Source of the DNA: Acidobacteriota bacterium
GTDB taxonomy: Bacteria > Acidobacteriota > Holophagae > Acanthopleuribacterales > Acanthopleuribacteraceae
DNA length: 64,000 bases
Direction: 5' to 3'
NCBI GenBank assembly: GCA_002747255.1
Contig: PDUC01000032.1
Location: forward strand, 34,773 to 98,772
A model generated the notes under the pieces. That model was not told the origin of the DNA. It saw only the letters and a list, made by a program, of their open reading frames with translations, and searched no databases. Shown here piece by piece: positions 51,921-60,870 of this stretch (within the stretch, counting starts at the first letter, position 1; the number at the start of each line of letters is the position of its first letter). Both the position numbers and the translations under genes were made by a program.

Positions 51921-52517
51921 TCATTCATTCATGTCTTTCGGGTTTCGGTTTACTTTGGTTTCACTGCCTTTCCACAGTTTTTGAATATTACTTCGATGGG
52001 TTAACAAAATACTCAATGTGAGCAGCATTGAAAAGTAAAAGACACTGCGTTCCGCCATAAAAAAGGAACTCATACAGAGCGTCAAGGCACCGGCAAGCGA
52101 CGCGAGAGAGCCTATTTTTAAAGTGCAGACGATTAAGGCGTAGACCGCCAGACTGACAATCAACGGCACAGGTGCCAGAATGATAAAGGAACCCGCCGCT
52201 GTTGCCACGCCCTTTCCGCCTTTTGTGGGCGCGTAGAAAGGAAAGACATGACCCAGAAAAGCGGAGAAGGCCGCAAATAGCGCGCTATTCAGACCGCACT
52301 CAAAGACCAGCAAAACCGGTATCATGCCTTTCAGCATATCCAGCACCAGGACAACCAGAGCGGGTTTCCATCCAAAGACTCTAAACACATTGGTCGTGCC
52401 GGGATTACCGCTGCCGACAGTTCGTATATCCTTTTTGTAAATGACTTTACATAAAAGGAAAGCGGCGGGCAGTGTGCCGGACAAATAGCCAATTGCAACA
52501 GCGTACCAGTCATTCAC
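51921..52517 (-). CDS. plsY: acyl-phosphate glycerol-3-phosphate acyltransferase
   Basis: A protein of 198 residues from GTG 52517, overlapping the VWFA gene stop (GTGA); the longer open frame lies inside the VWFA gene and is spurious. Multi-helix membrane protein with PlsY motifs 'TVGSGNPGTTNVFR' (1), 'GHVFPFYAPTKGGKGVATA' (2) and, near the C-terminus, 'LLTHRSNIQKLWKGSE' (3). It makes lysophosphatidic acid from acyl-phosphate at the inner membrane. Coupling to a secreted VWFA protein gene is unusual. Confidence 0.95.
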   Translation of the reverse strand: MNDWYAVAIGYLSGTLPAAFLLCKVIYKKDIRTVGSGNPGTTNVFRVFGWKPALVVLVLDMLKGMIPVLLVFECGLNSALFAAFSAFLGHVFPFYAPTKGGKGVATAAGSFIILAPVPLIVSLAVYALIVCTLKIGSLASLAGALTLCMSSFFMAERSVFYFSMLLTLSILLTHRSNIQKLWKGSETKVNRNPKDMNE

Positions 52518-54610
52518 GGTTTCAAAATCCTGTAGCGTACTTTGGCGCGAATGCCTTTGACATCGATATCCAGCTCCCGTTTGGCATTCAGTGGAATCTG
52601 ACTGTAATAACCGAGATAATAAAACCCTCTGAATTCCTCGATAATCTTTTTCATTGCTTTGTCGAGCCCTTTTGCGCTGCTGATTTGCTTTGAAACGGAG
52701 CCCGTCAGCCTGGCCAGATCTTTCAGAAAGAGATGGCCTCTTTGGTTGTTCTGACCCAGATAATCTCCTGGCAGAACAACGGAATAGACCATGATGTCGC
52801 TTTTCTGAAGTGCCTCTATCACATGCCGATCGTGAGAAAGGGAACCCGTATCGCTTCCATCGGAGAGAATGACGAGAATGTGTGTTCCGCTCTGATTTTC
52901 CAGTGCCTGAATACCGGCCAGGCATGCGTCATAGAGGGATGTGGAAAGCTGAGGGCATGTGTTAAAGACCATGGGAGTGAGCTGGTTGAAGTTGTTGGTG
53001 AAATCGGTCAGTCTCATGACCTGATGGTCGAAAGTGTACAGACTAACCTGATCTTGCGCTTGCAAATGGGAGATAAACTCCTGAATGGCGTATTGCGCGT
53101 GATCCAGCTTCTCACCTGTCATGGAGATCGAGGTATCCAGCAGAAGCGCGATGTTGAGAGGAGCCTTCTCTCTTGAAAAATAGGCCAATTCCTTCTTGAC
53201 GCCATTTTCCTTGATCGAGAAGTCGGTTTCCTTTAAGTTGGTGAGAAAACCCGTTCCCCCTTTAGAAGCCACAACCCGCAGCGGAACGAGGTGGACACTC
53301 AACTCTTGATCGACCTCGATGGTTCGGATGGGAACGCGTTTTTCTGCATAGGTTTCATTTTCAAAATAAACCACAACGTGCAGCTCGGAAACAGGTCTCG
53401 CTGTGGAGGCCTGGAACATCATGCTCCACGGTTCTTGATCAAGCGTACCGAGTCGTTCTCCTGCCTGATAGCAGTAAGCTGCCAGCACAGGTGCATCGGT
53501 GCCTGTGAGTTCAAATCTCAATTCGCCTACTCCTGTGAGGAGGTCGTTGGGTTGAGGACTGAGTATGTTGACTTTTGCCGTCCTGGACTCGGTAAAGAAC
53601 TGTTTTTTGCCGAGCAGAAAGTTCTTCTTCCTTGCCGAGTTGAGCTCGAGTGAGTCCTGATTGGTCAATCCACCCTTAATGACTGAAAAAACGGGTCTCA
53701 AAGCCGTAATCAAACCCAAGGCCTCCGCTTCCATTTCGTGATAGAGATAAGCGTTCATCAGTCTTTCAAGAATCATTTTGTTAACGGGAAAGCAATGAAG
53801 GGTTTCTTCATAAAGGGCCAGCTGTTCCAGGGTGGGCTCTTGGCCCATATCCATTGCTTTTTTTAGTTGCCGGTGAGCATCCGCGTAGTGATGGAGAACC
53901 GTTCCGCTGGCTGCTGTGTAGGATCCCGCTTCATTTTTCTCAAAAAAGGCGCTTCCCAGGAAAATTTGCACCCGTGTGATGGGGCCCTTGTTCCACAGTA
54001 CGGCCGATGGAAACAAGTCGAAAATGGGCGTTTCCGATTCCTTGACCAGCAATTCAGGCCATTTGAAGTGTAAATCAACCACAAACTGTTCCAACCGAGG
54101 TTGGGGAAACGTATAGGTTTCAAAGGGGAAAACAACTCGCTTCAGAAATTGCTCATAAGTCGCCGTCGTGGACAATTGCTCCGGGACGACATTAAAAATG
54201 CTGTCCTGATAACGAATGTAGGAGCTGTTTTTCGTGACACCGATGGTGACCTGGTACTCCACTTCATGCAGAACCTCGCCATTGGTCTGCTTGACACGCA
54301 AGGTGAAGGGAATGGACAAAATATCGAGCTCACCATCTTTCATCTTGAGTACGGATTGGTTCCTGTTGAGCGTTCTCAAAAGAAAGGCAATTTGCCTTAT
54401 GGGCGCATCCAGAGAGAGTTCCATCATGCTTTTATGGATGCCAAAGCGCTTGTCCTTTATATCTTTATAAGAAATCAGTGGTTCAGGAACGGCTGTCAAG
54501 TGCAGTTGCTCGCCATCAGTCTTGAAATTGAAATCAATGAAGTAGAGATCACTGGTTGACATTCCCGCCAAGTGTGAAAGACAAAGTAAGAGGATGAATC
54601 TGAACCGCAT
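52514..54610 (-). CDS. secreted VWFA-domain protein
   Basis: A protein of 698 residues from ATG 54610 (GGAG upstream); 44 further in-frame codons lack a site. A signal peptide ('MRFRFILLLCLSHLAG') is followed by a long beta-rich region and helical part (to about 420). The VWFA domain (about 490-650) has MIDAS 'LLLDTSISMTGEK', 'TFDHQVMRL' and 'VILSDGSDTGSLS'. It ends in 'GFYYLGYYSQIP', wording typical of the VWFA-related family common in Acidobacteriota. A metal-dependent adhesion role outside the cytoplasm is likely. Confidence 0.85.
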   Translation of the reverse strand: MRFRFILLLCLSHLAGMSTSDLYFIDFNFKTDGEQLHLTAVPEPLISYKDIKDKRFGIHKSMMELSLDAPIRQIAFLLRTLNRNQSVLKMKDGELDILSIPFTLRVKQTNGEVLHEVEYQVTIGVTKNSSYIRYQDSIFNVVPEQLSTTATYEQFLKRVVFPFETYTFPQPRLEQFVVDLHFKWPELLVKESETPIFDLFPSAVLWNKGPITRVQIFLGSAFFEKNEAGSYTAASGTVLHHYADAHRQLKKAMDMGQEPTLEQLALYEETLHCFPVNKMILERLMNAYLYHEMEAEALGLITALRPVFSVIKGGLTNQDSLELNSARKKNFLLGKKQFFTESRTAKVNILSPQPNDLLTGVGELRFELTGTDAPVLAAYCYQAGERLGTLDQEPWSMMFQASTARPVSELHVVVYFENETYAEKRVPIRTIEVDQELSVHLVPLRVVASKGGTGFLTNLKETDFSIKENGVKKELAYFSREKAPLNIALLLDTSISMTGEKLDHAQYAIQEFISHLQAQDQVSLYTFDHQVMRLTDFTNNFNQLTPMVFNTCPQLSTSLYDACLAGIQALENQSGTHILVILSDGSDTGSLSHDRHVIEALQKSDIMVYSVVLPGDYLGQNNQRGHLFLKDLARLTGSVSKQISSAKGLDKAMKKIIEEFRGFYYLGYYSQIPLNAKRELDIDVKGIRAKVRYRILKP

Positions 54611-54891
54611 GTTGAAACTCCAGTACGATGAACTCAAATGGGTGAAGTAAATTGCCATAACTTTGTAATTCCAGTTAAATGCCACCCTGTTTTTCAGATG
54701 TATTATACGTGATTTTTTATAAAAATGACGGTCTGTCTCCACGTTGTCTCAGGTAAATTTTGTGGAAAACAGGAACTGTTTCCTGTTGAGACAGGCTCTG
54801 TTTCCCTATAATGGACGATTCCGTAAGGCTGTTGGCTCAAGAGCTGCCAGCTGAACGCGTATGAATCCATGAAGAAGAGGCAATAAAACCG
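54611..54891. promoter_or_regulatory. divergent control region with palindrome at 54768-54787
   Basis: Arms AACAGGAA (54768-54775) and TTCCTGTT (54780-54787) around CTGT form a perfect inverted repeat that overlaps a possible -35 (TTGAGA, 54786-54791). A -10 TATAAT follows at 54807-54812, although the 15-base spacer is short. The layout is that of an operator controlling the TonB receptor gene. No cobalamin-riboswitch signature is seen. Confidence 0.5.
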
Positions 54892-56676
54892 ATGACCCTG
54901 CTTATAGTCTTAAGTCTACTTTTAACAAATCCAGCTTACGAGGAAATGACCGTCACGGCTTCCATGGTACCGGAAGAGTTCTCCGACCTGGCCCGCAGTT
55001 TAACCGTACTCGACGCGGAAACCATATCCAGATCCGGAGCATCATCCATTCAGGACTTATTGGTACTCGCTGGAGTGCAGCTGAGAGAGCGAGGAGCGGG
55101 CGGTGTTCAAGCTGACGTCGCTATCAGGGGCGCGACCTTTGAACAAACCCTCATTTTACTGGATGGCGTAAAACTCAGCGACCCGCAAACAGGTCATCAC
55201 CTCTTAAATCTTCCCGTAACGGTTGAGCAAATACAGCGTATTGAAGTTCTTAGAGGTCCAGGCTCGCGTCTTTACGGGCCCAATGCCTTTGGCGGAGTGA
55301 TCAATATCATCACCAAAGAGGTTCAAGACATCTGGAAAGTATCCATAGGATCAGGTCAGAATGGGTTTAAAAATGGCAGCCTGAACGCCGGTGTTACCAA
55401 CAATGCCTGGCATTTCAATGCCTCGCTGGATTCCCAACAGTCCGACGGGTTCATGGAAAACACCGATTACGATCTTCAGACCATGAACTTCAACGCGGGC
55501 TACAGGAAAGGCCTGCATGATTACCAACTGAGCTGGGGTCAATCGGAAAAGGATTTCGGAGCCAATCGCTTTTATCATCCGGATTTTCCCATGCAGCGGG
55601 AAATTACCAAAGCGACAACCGCCGTGTTAAAGGGTAAATGGATACTGGATCGCGGTCATGTATCGGCCAACCTCTATTCGAGAAAGCACGAAGATGATTT
55701 CGTGCTGGACTATACTCGCCCGGATTGGTATCGAAATGTTCACGAAACATCTGTGTCCGGTCTGGACCTAAAGGGCAGCCTTCAAAACAGCCTGGGTTCT
55801 TTTTCCATGGGTATGGAATACATTCAGGAGGAAATAGAGAGCAGTAACCTGGGTTTTCATGACCGGAACAAGAAGGGTGTTTTTATCGAACAGAGCTTGT
55901 CATCAGAGCGGTTTGACTGGGTTTTGGGCGGCTCGGCCTACTACTTTTCAAAACACGGATGGGAGTTTTGGCCCGGATTGGATGTCGCGTGGAAACTTCC
56001 AAACCAACAACGCCTCTTTGGGTCTGTGGCTCGTTCTTTCAGACTGCCCACCTTCACGGAACTCTACTATGTGGGCGGCGGCAACCGTGGCAACGATAAT
56101 TTAAACGCGGAACAGGCCTGGAATTACGAACTGGGGTATCGAATCAAGCTCCCTTCTTCTCTTCTTCAGCTCTCTGTATTCAGCCGGGACGCCGAAGACC
56201 TGATCGATTGGGTCTGGAATGATGAAGACAGATTTTACGATGCCATGAATTTCAGTCAGGTAGACACTCGGGGAATTGAATTGGAGGCTTCCTGGTCCCT
56301 GCCGCAGTCCGTTCTGGGTATCACTCAAATGAGAGGGTTTTATTCGTATATCGATTCAGAGCTGGATACAAGCGGTCTGCAAACCAAGTACCTGCTCAAC
56401 CATCCACGACAGATTGCCACCTTGACGGTTTTCTTTGAGTTTGGGCAGAGGCTGGAGAGTTTCTTGAGCCTTTCCCACGAGGAGTACAGCCAGGCTTCAG
56501 ATCAATTCACGGTGGATATGAGTACCAGCTACACCTGGAATAAACTGTCCGTTAAAGTTCATGTAGACAATCTCTTCAATGAGCATCACGAGGATTTTAC
56601 TCGTTTGCCCCTTCCTGGCAGATGGGTTAAATGCGCCATCGGTTACGCTTTTTCTGCACAAAAGCACAACAAGTAG
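54892..56676 (+). CDS. TonB-dependent outer-membrane receptor
   Basis: A protein of 594 residues. A short signal peptide is followed directly by a TonB box-like 'YEEMTVTAS'. The plug domain (about 30-140) has 'SIQDLLVLAGVQLRERG', 'VAIRGATFEQTLILLDGVKL' and 'VEVLRGPGS.LYGPNAFGGVIN'-type wording. A 22-strand barrel ends in 'LPLPGRWVKCAIGYAF' and a short tail. The closest named relatives are BtuB/CirA-like receptors, but the substrate cannot be assigned. No TonB, ExbB or ABC genes are adjacent. Confidence 0.9.
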   Translation: MTLLIVLSLLLTNPAYEEMTVTASMVPEEFSDLARSLTVLDAETISRSGASSIQDLLVLAGVQLRERGAGGVQADVAIRGATFEQTLILLDGVKLSDPQTGHHLLNLPVTVEQIQRIEVLRGPGSRLYGPNAFGGVINIITKEVQDIWKVSIGSGQNGFKNGSLNAGVTNNAWHFNASLDSQQSDGFMENTDYDLQTMNFNAGYRKGLHDYQLSWGQSEKDFGANRFYHPDFPMQREITKATTAVLKGKWILDRGHVSANLYSRKHEDDFVLDYTRPDWYRNVHETSVSGLDLKGSLQNSLGSFSMGMEYIQEEIESSNLGFHDRNKKGVFIEQSLSSERFDWVLGGSAYYFSKHGWEFWPGLDVAWKLPNQQRLFGSVARSFRLPTFTELYYVGGGNRGNDNLNAEQAWNYELGYRIKLPSSLLQLSVFSRDAEDLIDWVWNDEDRFYDAMNFSQVDTRGIELEASWSLPQSVLGITQMRGFYSYIDSELDTSGLQTKYLLNHPRQIATLTVFFEFGQRLESFLSLSHEEYSQASDQFTVDMSTSYTWNKLSVKVHVDNLFNEHHEDFTRLPLPGRWVKCAIGYAFSAQKHNK

Positions 56677-56715
56677 GTTGAGCCCAACACCGCTTGCCCG
56701 AAAACGGTGCGTTTT

Positions 56716-56746
56716 GCCTTGAAACGGCAGAGAACAAGGCCCTTTT
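56716..56746 (+). terminator. weak terminator-like hairpin after the TonB receptor gene
   Basis: GCCTTG (56716-56721) pairs with CAAGGC (56735-56740), followed by CCTTTT. The stem is short and the loop is 13 bases, so the call is tentative. Confidence 0.4.
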
Positions 56747-56962
56747 CCAGCAATTAATATTGGTTGGGATGCGAAGCAGGCATGTTGTTGTAATAATACA
56801 TGGAAACTGTTAAAGTTCTATTTGTGAGTGCCGATTTATAAGTTGAATTATAGTGGTTTGGCCATCAATAGTTCAGTCCGCTTATTTCCATACTTGACTT
56901 TCTACAAGTATGAACTGCAGAAAGATGGAGTCCAAAAGAAATCCAGTCTGTCTGAGGGATAT

Positions 56963-58447
56963 ATGGATATAAAAGAAACCAGTATTTTATGGACGGATCA
57001 AAATGGAGAACACCTATTTGTTCTGGAAGAAGGAACTTATATTATAGGAAGAGATAAGCTGGCAGATATCGTGATCGATCACCGCGGAGTTTCAAGACGG
57101 CATGCTGTCCTAACCATCAGGGAAGGGTCTGTGCGTTTCAAGGACCTTGAATCATCAGCGGGTAGCTCGATAAATGGTATTCCGGTTAAGGCCGGTGAAG
57201 AAAAAGCGCTTGCAAACGGTGATCGTTTCTCGTTGGGAAGAATCGGGTTTATTTTAACGAAATCAAAAAACCGCGTTGAGGTCAGTGACGATATCATTGC
57301 GTTAAACAAGGAAACGAGTGAAACTGGCATACTGTTAAATACCCTGAACCTTGTTCAAACTTCTCTGGAAAAACTATTGAAAGACATTCCCGAAAGCGAT
57401 CGTATTCTTCAGAAAATGATCGAGATGAATGAGCGGATCGAGAAGCATCTCGTTCAATATCAGGTTCTTCAAAAGGTCACCCAGACCTTGGGTCAAATTC
57501 TGGATATTAAAACCATGCTGAAAACAGCACTTCATCTGGTTGGATCGGAGCTGGGAGCAGACAGAGGCTTTATCATCCTCTACGATGCCGCCATTCACAA
57601 AATGAATTCCATGGTTACCTGGCATTTTGATTTAAACTCCAATACAACCCAGCACGATTACTCTTTCAGTCAGACCTTGGCCAATGAATCGGTAAAAACA
57701 GGTAAAATTCTCATACTTGACAATGCCATGAAAGATCCAAAATTTAATTCTGCTCATTCCATTTTGGCGTCCAGAATTCTGAGTGTTATTTGCATTCCCC
57801 TCTACAGAGGCACCGAAACACTGGGCGTGATCTACCTGGACAGCCTGAGCAGGGAAGGTCAGTTTCAAGCGGTTCACGAGGATTTCCTCAAAACCTTTGC
57901 ACGCCAGACCAGCATGGCTTTGCACAACGCCAAGCTCTACACACAGGCTGTAACGGATGATTTGTCCGGGCTTTTCCTGCGCAAATACATGGAACAGAGG
58001 ATCAAGGAAGAATTAGCACGTTCCCAGAGGCACCAACGCCCATGCTGTTTGCTGATGATAGACATCGATTTCTTCAAGCATATCAATGACACCTACGGTC
58101 ACCCGGCTGGCGATGAAGTCATTACTGAAGTAGCCCAACGTCTGCAAAGTACAGCCCGGGAAATGGACGTGGTCGGCAGATATGGCGGTGAAGAGTTTAT
58201 TATGCTCTTGCCTGAAACCGTCCCAAGCGGCGCTCTCATTGTGGCTGAGCGAATCAGGAAATTGATTTCCCGGGCGACATTTGAACGTGACGGGCATGTT
58301 TTCTCCGTAACGATCAGCATTGGGGTTGTCTCTTCCAATTCAATTGATAGTTACCAGCCCCTGCCTTTCATTCGAGCCGCTGACGATGCACTCTACAGGG
58401 CGAAGAGTTCTGGCAGGAATCGAACTGTGATGTATGAACCCGACTAA
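56963..58447 (+). CDS. FHA-GAF-GGDEF diguanylate cyclase
   Basis: A protein of 494 residues from ATG 56963 (GAGGGA upstream); an in-frame start at 56828 is possible. The FHA domain (about 25-100) has 'YIIGRDKLADIVIDHRGVSR' (region) and 'SINGIPV'. A GAF domain (about 165-320, 'LVGSELGADRGFIILYD') is followed by GGDEF with 'VVGRYGGEEF' at 408-412. The inhibitory I-site is present as 'REMD' five residues ahead of GGEEF. It should make c-di-GMP under the control of a phospho-Thr partner and a GAF ligand. No EAL domain. It is a soluble protein with no membrane helix. Confidence 0.92.
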   Translation: MDIKETSILWTDQNGEHLFVLEEGTYIIGRDKLADIVIDHRGVSRRHAVLTIREGSVRFKDLESSAGSSINGIPVKAGEEKALANGDRFSLGRIGFILTKSKNRVEVSDDIIALNKETSETGILLNTLNLVQTSLEKLLKDIPESDRILQKMIEMNERIEKHLVQYQVLQKVTQTLGQILDIKTMLKTALHLVGSELGADRGFIILYDAAIHKMNSMVTWHFDLNSNTTQHDYSFSQTLANESVKTGKILILDNAMKDPKFNSAHSILASRILSVICIPLYRGTETLGVIYLDSLSREGQFQAVHEDFLKTFARQTSMALHNAKLYTQAVTDDLSGLFLRKYMEQRIKEELARSQRHQRPCCLLMIDIDFFKHINDTYGHPAGDEVITEVAQRLQSTAREMDVVGRYGGEEFIMLLPETVPSGALIVAERIRKLISRATFERDGHVFSVTISIGVVSSNSIDSYQPLPFIRAADDALYRAKSSGRNRTVMYEPD

Positions 58448-58535
58448 GGACAAAGTCCTGCAGAAAGTATGAGGGTTCTTCAAGAGCGGTTGATGGTCCG
58501 CTTCAGCAAGCTGTGGGATAAAATAGACGGCCCGG

Positions 58536-58565
58536 TTGAGAAAAATAGCCTTCTCATCGTACAAT
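58536..58565 (+). promoter_or_regulatory. promoter of the PBP1b-like gene
   Basis: -35 TTGAGA (58536-58541), 18-base spacer, -10 TACAAT (58560-58565), 54 bases before the ATG. Confidence 0.55.
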
Positions 58566-58619
58566 AAAAAAGCACCTTACAGCATTTGTCTGTCTGTCCA
58601 ACCATTTTGAGGCCTATTT

Positions 58620-60722
58620 ATGATTCTTTTCCTCTTTCTCCTTTTATCACAAAAGTTGACCGATACGGTTGGAAACAATGAAATAGCCATTTTCTACGAA
58701 GGTTACCCTATAGTAGCAGGCCGCACAGTTCAGGAAATCAAGCTTCCTGAGCGACTTGTGAAACTGGGCTATCAACGCGTAAAACATGTTCCCAAAGTCC
58801 CAGGAACTTTCTTTTGGGGGCACACTAACTTCAGAATCTATCAGCGAAAACATATCTACAACGGCAAGGAAATAGATGCGCGTCTTTTTACTGTTAACAC
58901 CAATTCAAAAGGCATGATAACAGGGGTCACCTGGTCTGACGGCACCACAGGAACCCTTCAGGAAAGAGGTGAACTCCATCTGGAACCCGTCAAGTTCGCA
59001 GAAAGCCTGAAGGAGGTGCGTGCCGAGTCAAAAGCCATAGCGCGCTCCATGCTGGCCAATGTCAAAGCGGGAAAAGTGGTGATGGGCGGTAGCACCATCA
59101 CGCAGCAGCTCATTAAAAACAGGGATTTAACACCCAAACGAACCTTCAGTCGCAAAGCAACTGAAGCTCTCAGAGCTTTAATTTTAGAGACTCAATACGA
59201 TAAAGAAGAGATCCTGGAGGCGTATTTGAATCACGTCTACATGGGCCATTACCAAGGCCTGGCCATTCACGGATTCCCCTCAGCCGCGCGTACCTATTTC
59301 TCCAAAAACCTTTCAGAACTGACCCTGGCGCAAGCGGCTCTCTTGGCGGGTATGGTTCAGGGGCCCAACCACTACACTCCCGGCAAAAAGAGTGCAAAGG
59401 GAATTAAGAGGCGCAACTGGGTGCTCTCACGCATGAAAAAACTGGGCTGGATCACAGAGAAAGACTATAAAAAAGCTGCAAGTGCGAAAATCGTTTTCAA
59501 ACCCACCAGACCCCAACGAGAAATTAACCCTCACTTTCAAAGCTGGCTCAATGAATATCTCTTGAAAAAGAAAAAGTCCCATTTTGAAAGCCATCAAGGT
59601 GCCATTATTTACACCAGCTTAGACCCCTATTTGCAAACTCAGGCTGAAAAATCACTGAAGCGCTTTCTTGATCAGCTAACCAAAAACAATCGCCGTATTC
59701 CCTTTCTGGAAGGGGCGCTTGTCTCCATGGACCTGGAAACGGGCGGCATTTTAGCTTACTCAAGTTACTCCACCAGAAGAGACAAAAGGGGCTTTGACCG
59801 CGTCAGGTTTGCCCAAAGACAGCCAGGCTCCACTGTGAAACCCTTTGTGCTTTTGGAAGCGTTTAATCGAAGTGAGAGCCCGCTTTATCCAGGCACGTTA
59901 ATTCGCGATAATCCCTACACCTTGATAAGGGATGGACGAAAATGGAGCCCTGAAAACTACGACAGAAAGTACCACGGAACCGTGTCGCTCAGAACAGCGC
60001 TGGCCCAATCCTACAACGTCCCTTTTGCCAAACTCGGACAGGTTTTAGGATACGAGAATGTGGCTGACATGTTTGTCAAAGCGGGTCTGCACGTCACTAA
60101 ACCCGTGCCGCCTTCCATTACACTGGGAGCCATTGAAACCACGCCCTTGGAGCTTCTTGAAGCCTACAGCGCGTTTTTCAATCAGGGAAAAACCATTCGC
60201 CCCAGACCCGCTTTTCAAATCGATAAACCCAGTGGCCGATCGTTAGTGAAAATAAAGTCCAAAAGGAGGCGCGTGGCCAAGGCCTCCAGTGCTTATCTCG
60301 TATACGATATTCTAAAAGAATCCATGAAAAACGGTACCGCCAAAACCGCCTGCCTGCAAAACTCATGGTCTGCCGGCAAAACCGGAACTTCGTCCAATTA
60401 CAGAGATGCCTGGTTTGCGGGAGCCGCCGGCAGTGTATTGACGGTTGTCTGGATAGGCAGAGACGACAACAAGTCCATTGGACTCCCCTCTTCCGGCACT
60501 TCTGCAATACTATGGAAGAATTATATGAATAAAATCGTGCTTTTAAGGCCGCAATTTGTGATTAAAAAACCCCGCTCAATACGAAAATGTAAAGTCAACC
60601 CAAAAACCGGATTGCGCGTTTTCGGAATTCTTCCAGGTTATGTAAATGAAATTTATCGCTTCGGAGCCGCGCCACCCAGAGAAAAGCCCTGGCGGTCGGA
60701 GAGATCTCAAATTATTCATTGA
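58620..60722 (+). CDS. PBP1b-like class A penicillin-binding protein with incomplete glycosyltransferase domain
   Basis: A protein of 700 residues. A short N-terminal hydrophobic segment is followed by a UB2H-like domain (about 30-120, 'RLVKLGYQRVKHVPKVPGTF'). A GT51 domain begins only at 'ARSMLANVKAGKVVMGGSTI' (156-158 GGS), then 'YLNHVYMG' and 'AALLAGMVQGPNHYTPG'. The expected first motif (ED..F..H.G, holding the catalytic Glu) is absent: the chain passes from the UB2H end straight to 'AESKAIARSMLAN'. The transpeptidase domain is complete: Ser404-Lys407 ('PGSTVKPF'), SxN in 'QSYNVPF' and KTG at Lys587. It is thus probably a transpeptidase without glycan-polymerising activity. No frame contains the missing motif. 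Confidence 0.88.
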   Translation: MILFLFLLLSQKLTDTVGNNEIAIFYEGYPIVAGRTVQEIKLPERLVKLGYQRVKHVPKVPGTFFWGHTNFRIYQRKHIYNGKEIDARLFTVNTNSKGMITGVTWSDGTTGTLQERGELHLEPVKFAESLKEVRAESKAIARSMLANVKAGKVVMGGSTITQQLIKNRDLTPKRTFSRKATEALRALILETQYDKEEILEAYLNHVYMGHYQGLAIHGFPSAARTYFSKNLSELTLAQAALLAGMVQGPNHYTPGKKSAKGIKRRNWVLSRMKKLGWITEKDYKKAASAKIVFKPTRPQREINPHFQSWLNEYLLKKKKSHFESHQGAIIYTSLDPYLQTQAEKSLKRFLDQLTKNNRRIPFLEGALVSMDLETGGILAYSSYSTRRDKRGFDRVRFAQRQPGSTVKPFVLLEAFNRSESPLYPGTLIRDNPYTLIRDGRKWSPENYDRKYHGTVSLRTALAQSYNVPFAKLGQVLGYENVADMFVKAGLHVTKPVPPSITLGAIETTPLELLEAYSAFFNQGKTIRPRPAFQIDKPSGRSLVKIKSKRRRVAKASSAYLVYDILKESMKNGTAKTACLQNSWSAGKTGTSSNYRDAWFAGAAGSVLTVVWIGRDDNKSIGLPSSGTSAILWKNYMNKIVLLRPQFVIKKPRSIRKCKVNPKTGLRVFGILPGYVNEIYRFGAAPPREKPWRSERSQIIH

Positions 60723-60789
60723 AAACGCCAAAGCTGTTTTCTGTCTTGAAAAAGGCACAAAGCGCTCGCGACATGGGGCAACTTCGCTA

Positions 60790-60818
60790 TTGAAAACGAA
60801 AATGGACCGTGATAGCAT
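60790..60818 (+). promoter_or_regulatory. promoter of the first SBBP gene, duplicated downstream
   Basis: -35 TTGAAA (60790-60795), 17-base spacer, -10 TAGCAT (60813-60818). The same layout recurs at 63749-63777 with -10 TAGAAT. Confidence 0.5.
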
Positions 60819-60870
60819 AAAATCATCCTAACGCTGCAATTCAACAGCACCCATCTATGCGAGGTTTTTT

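Noticed and set aside
52518-52925. 136-codon upstream extension of plsY
   Set aside because: It lies wholly inside the VWFA gene in another frame and reads as basic low-quality sequence; the GTG at 52517 gives a normal PlsY.
54743-54891. Cobalamin riboswitch before the BtuB-like receptor
   Set aside because: The B12-box sequence and the expected leader length are absent.
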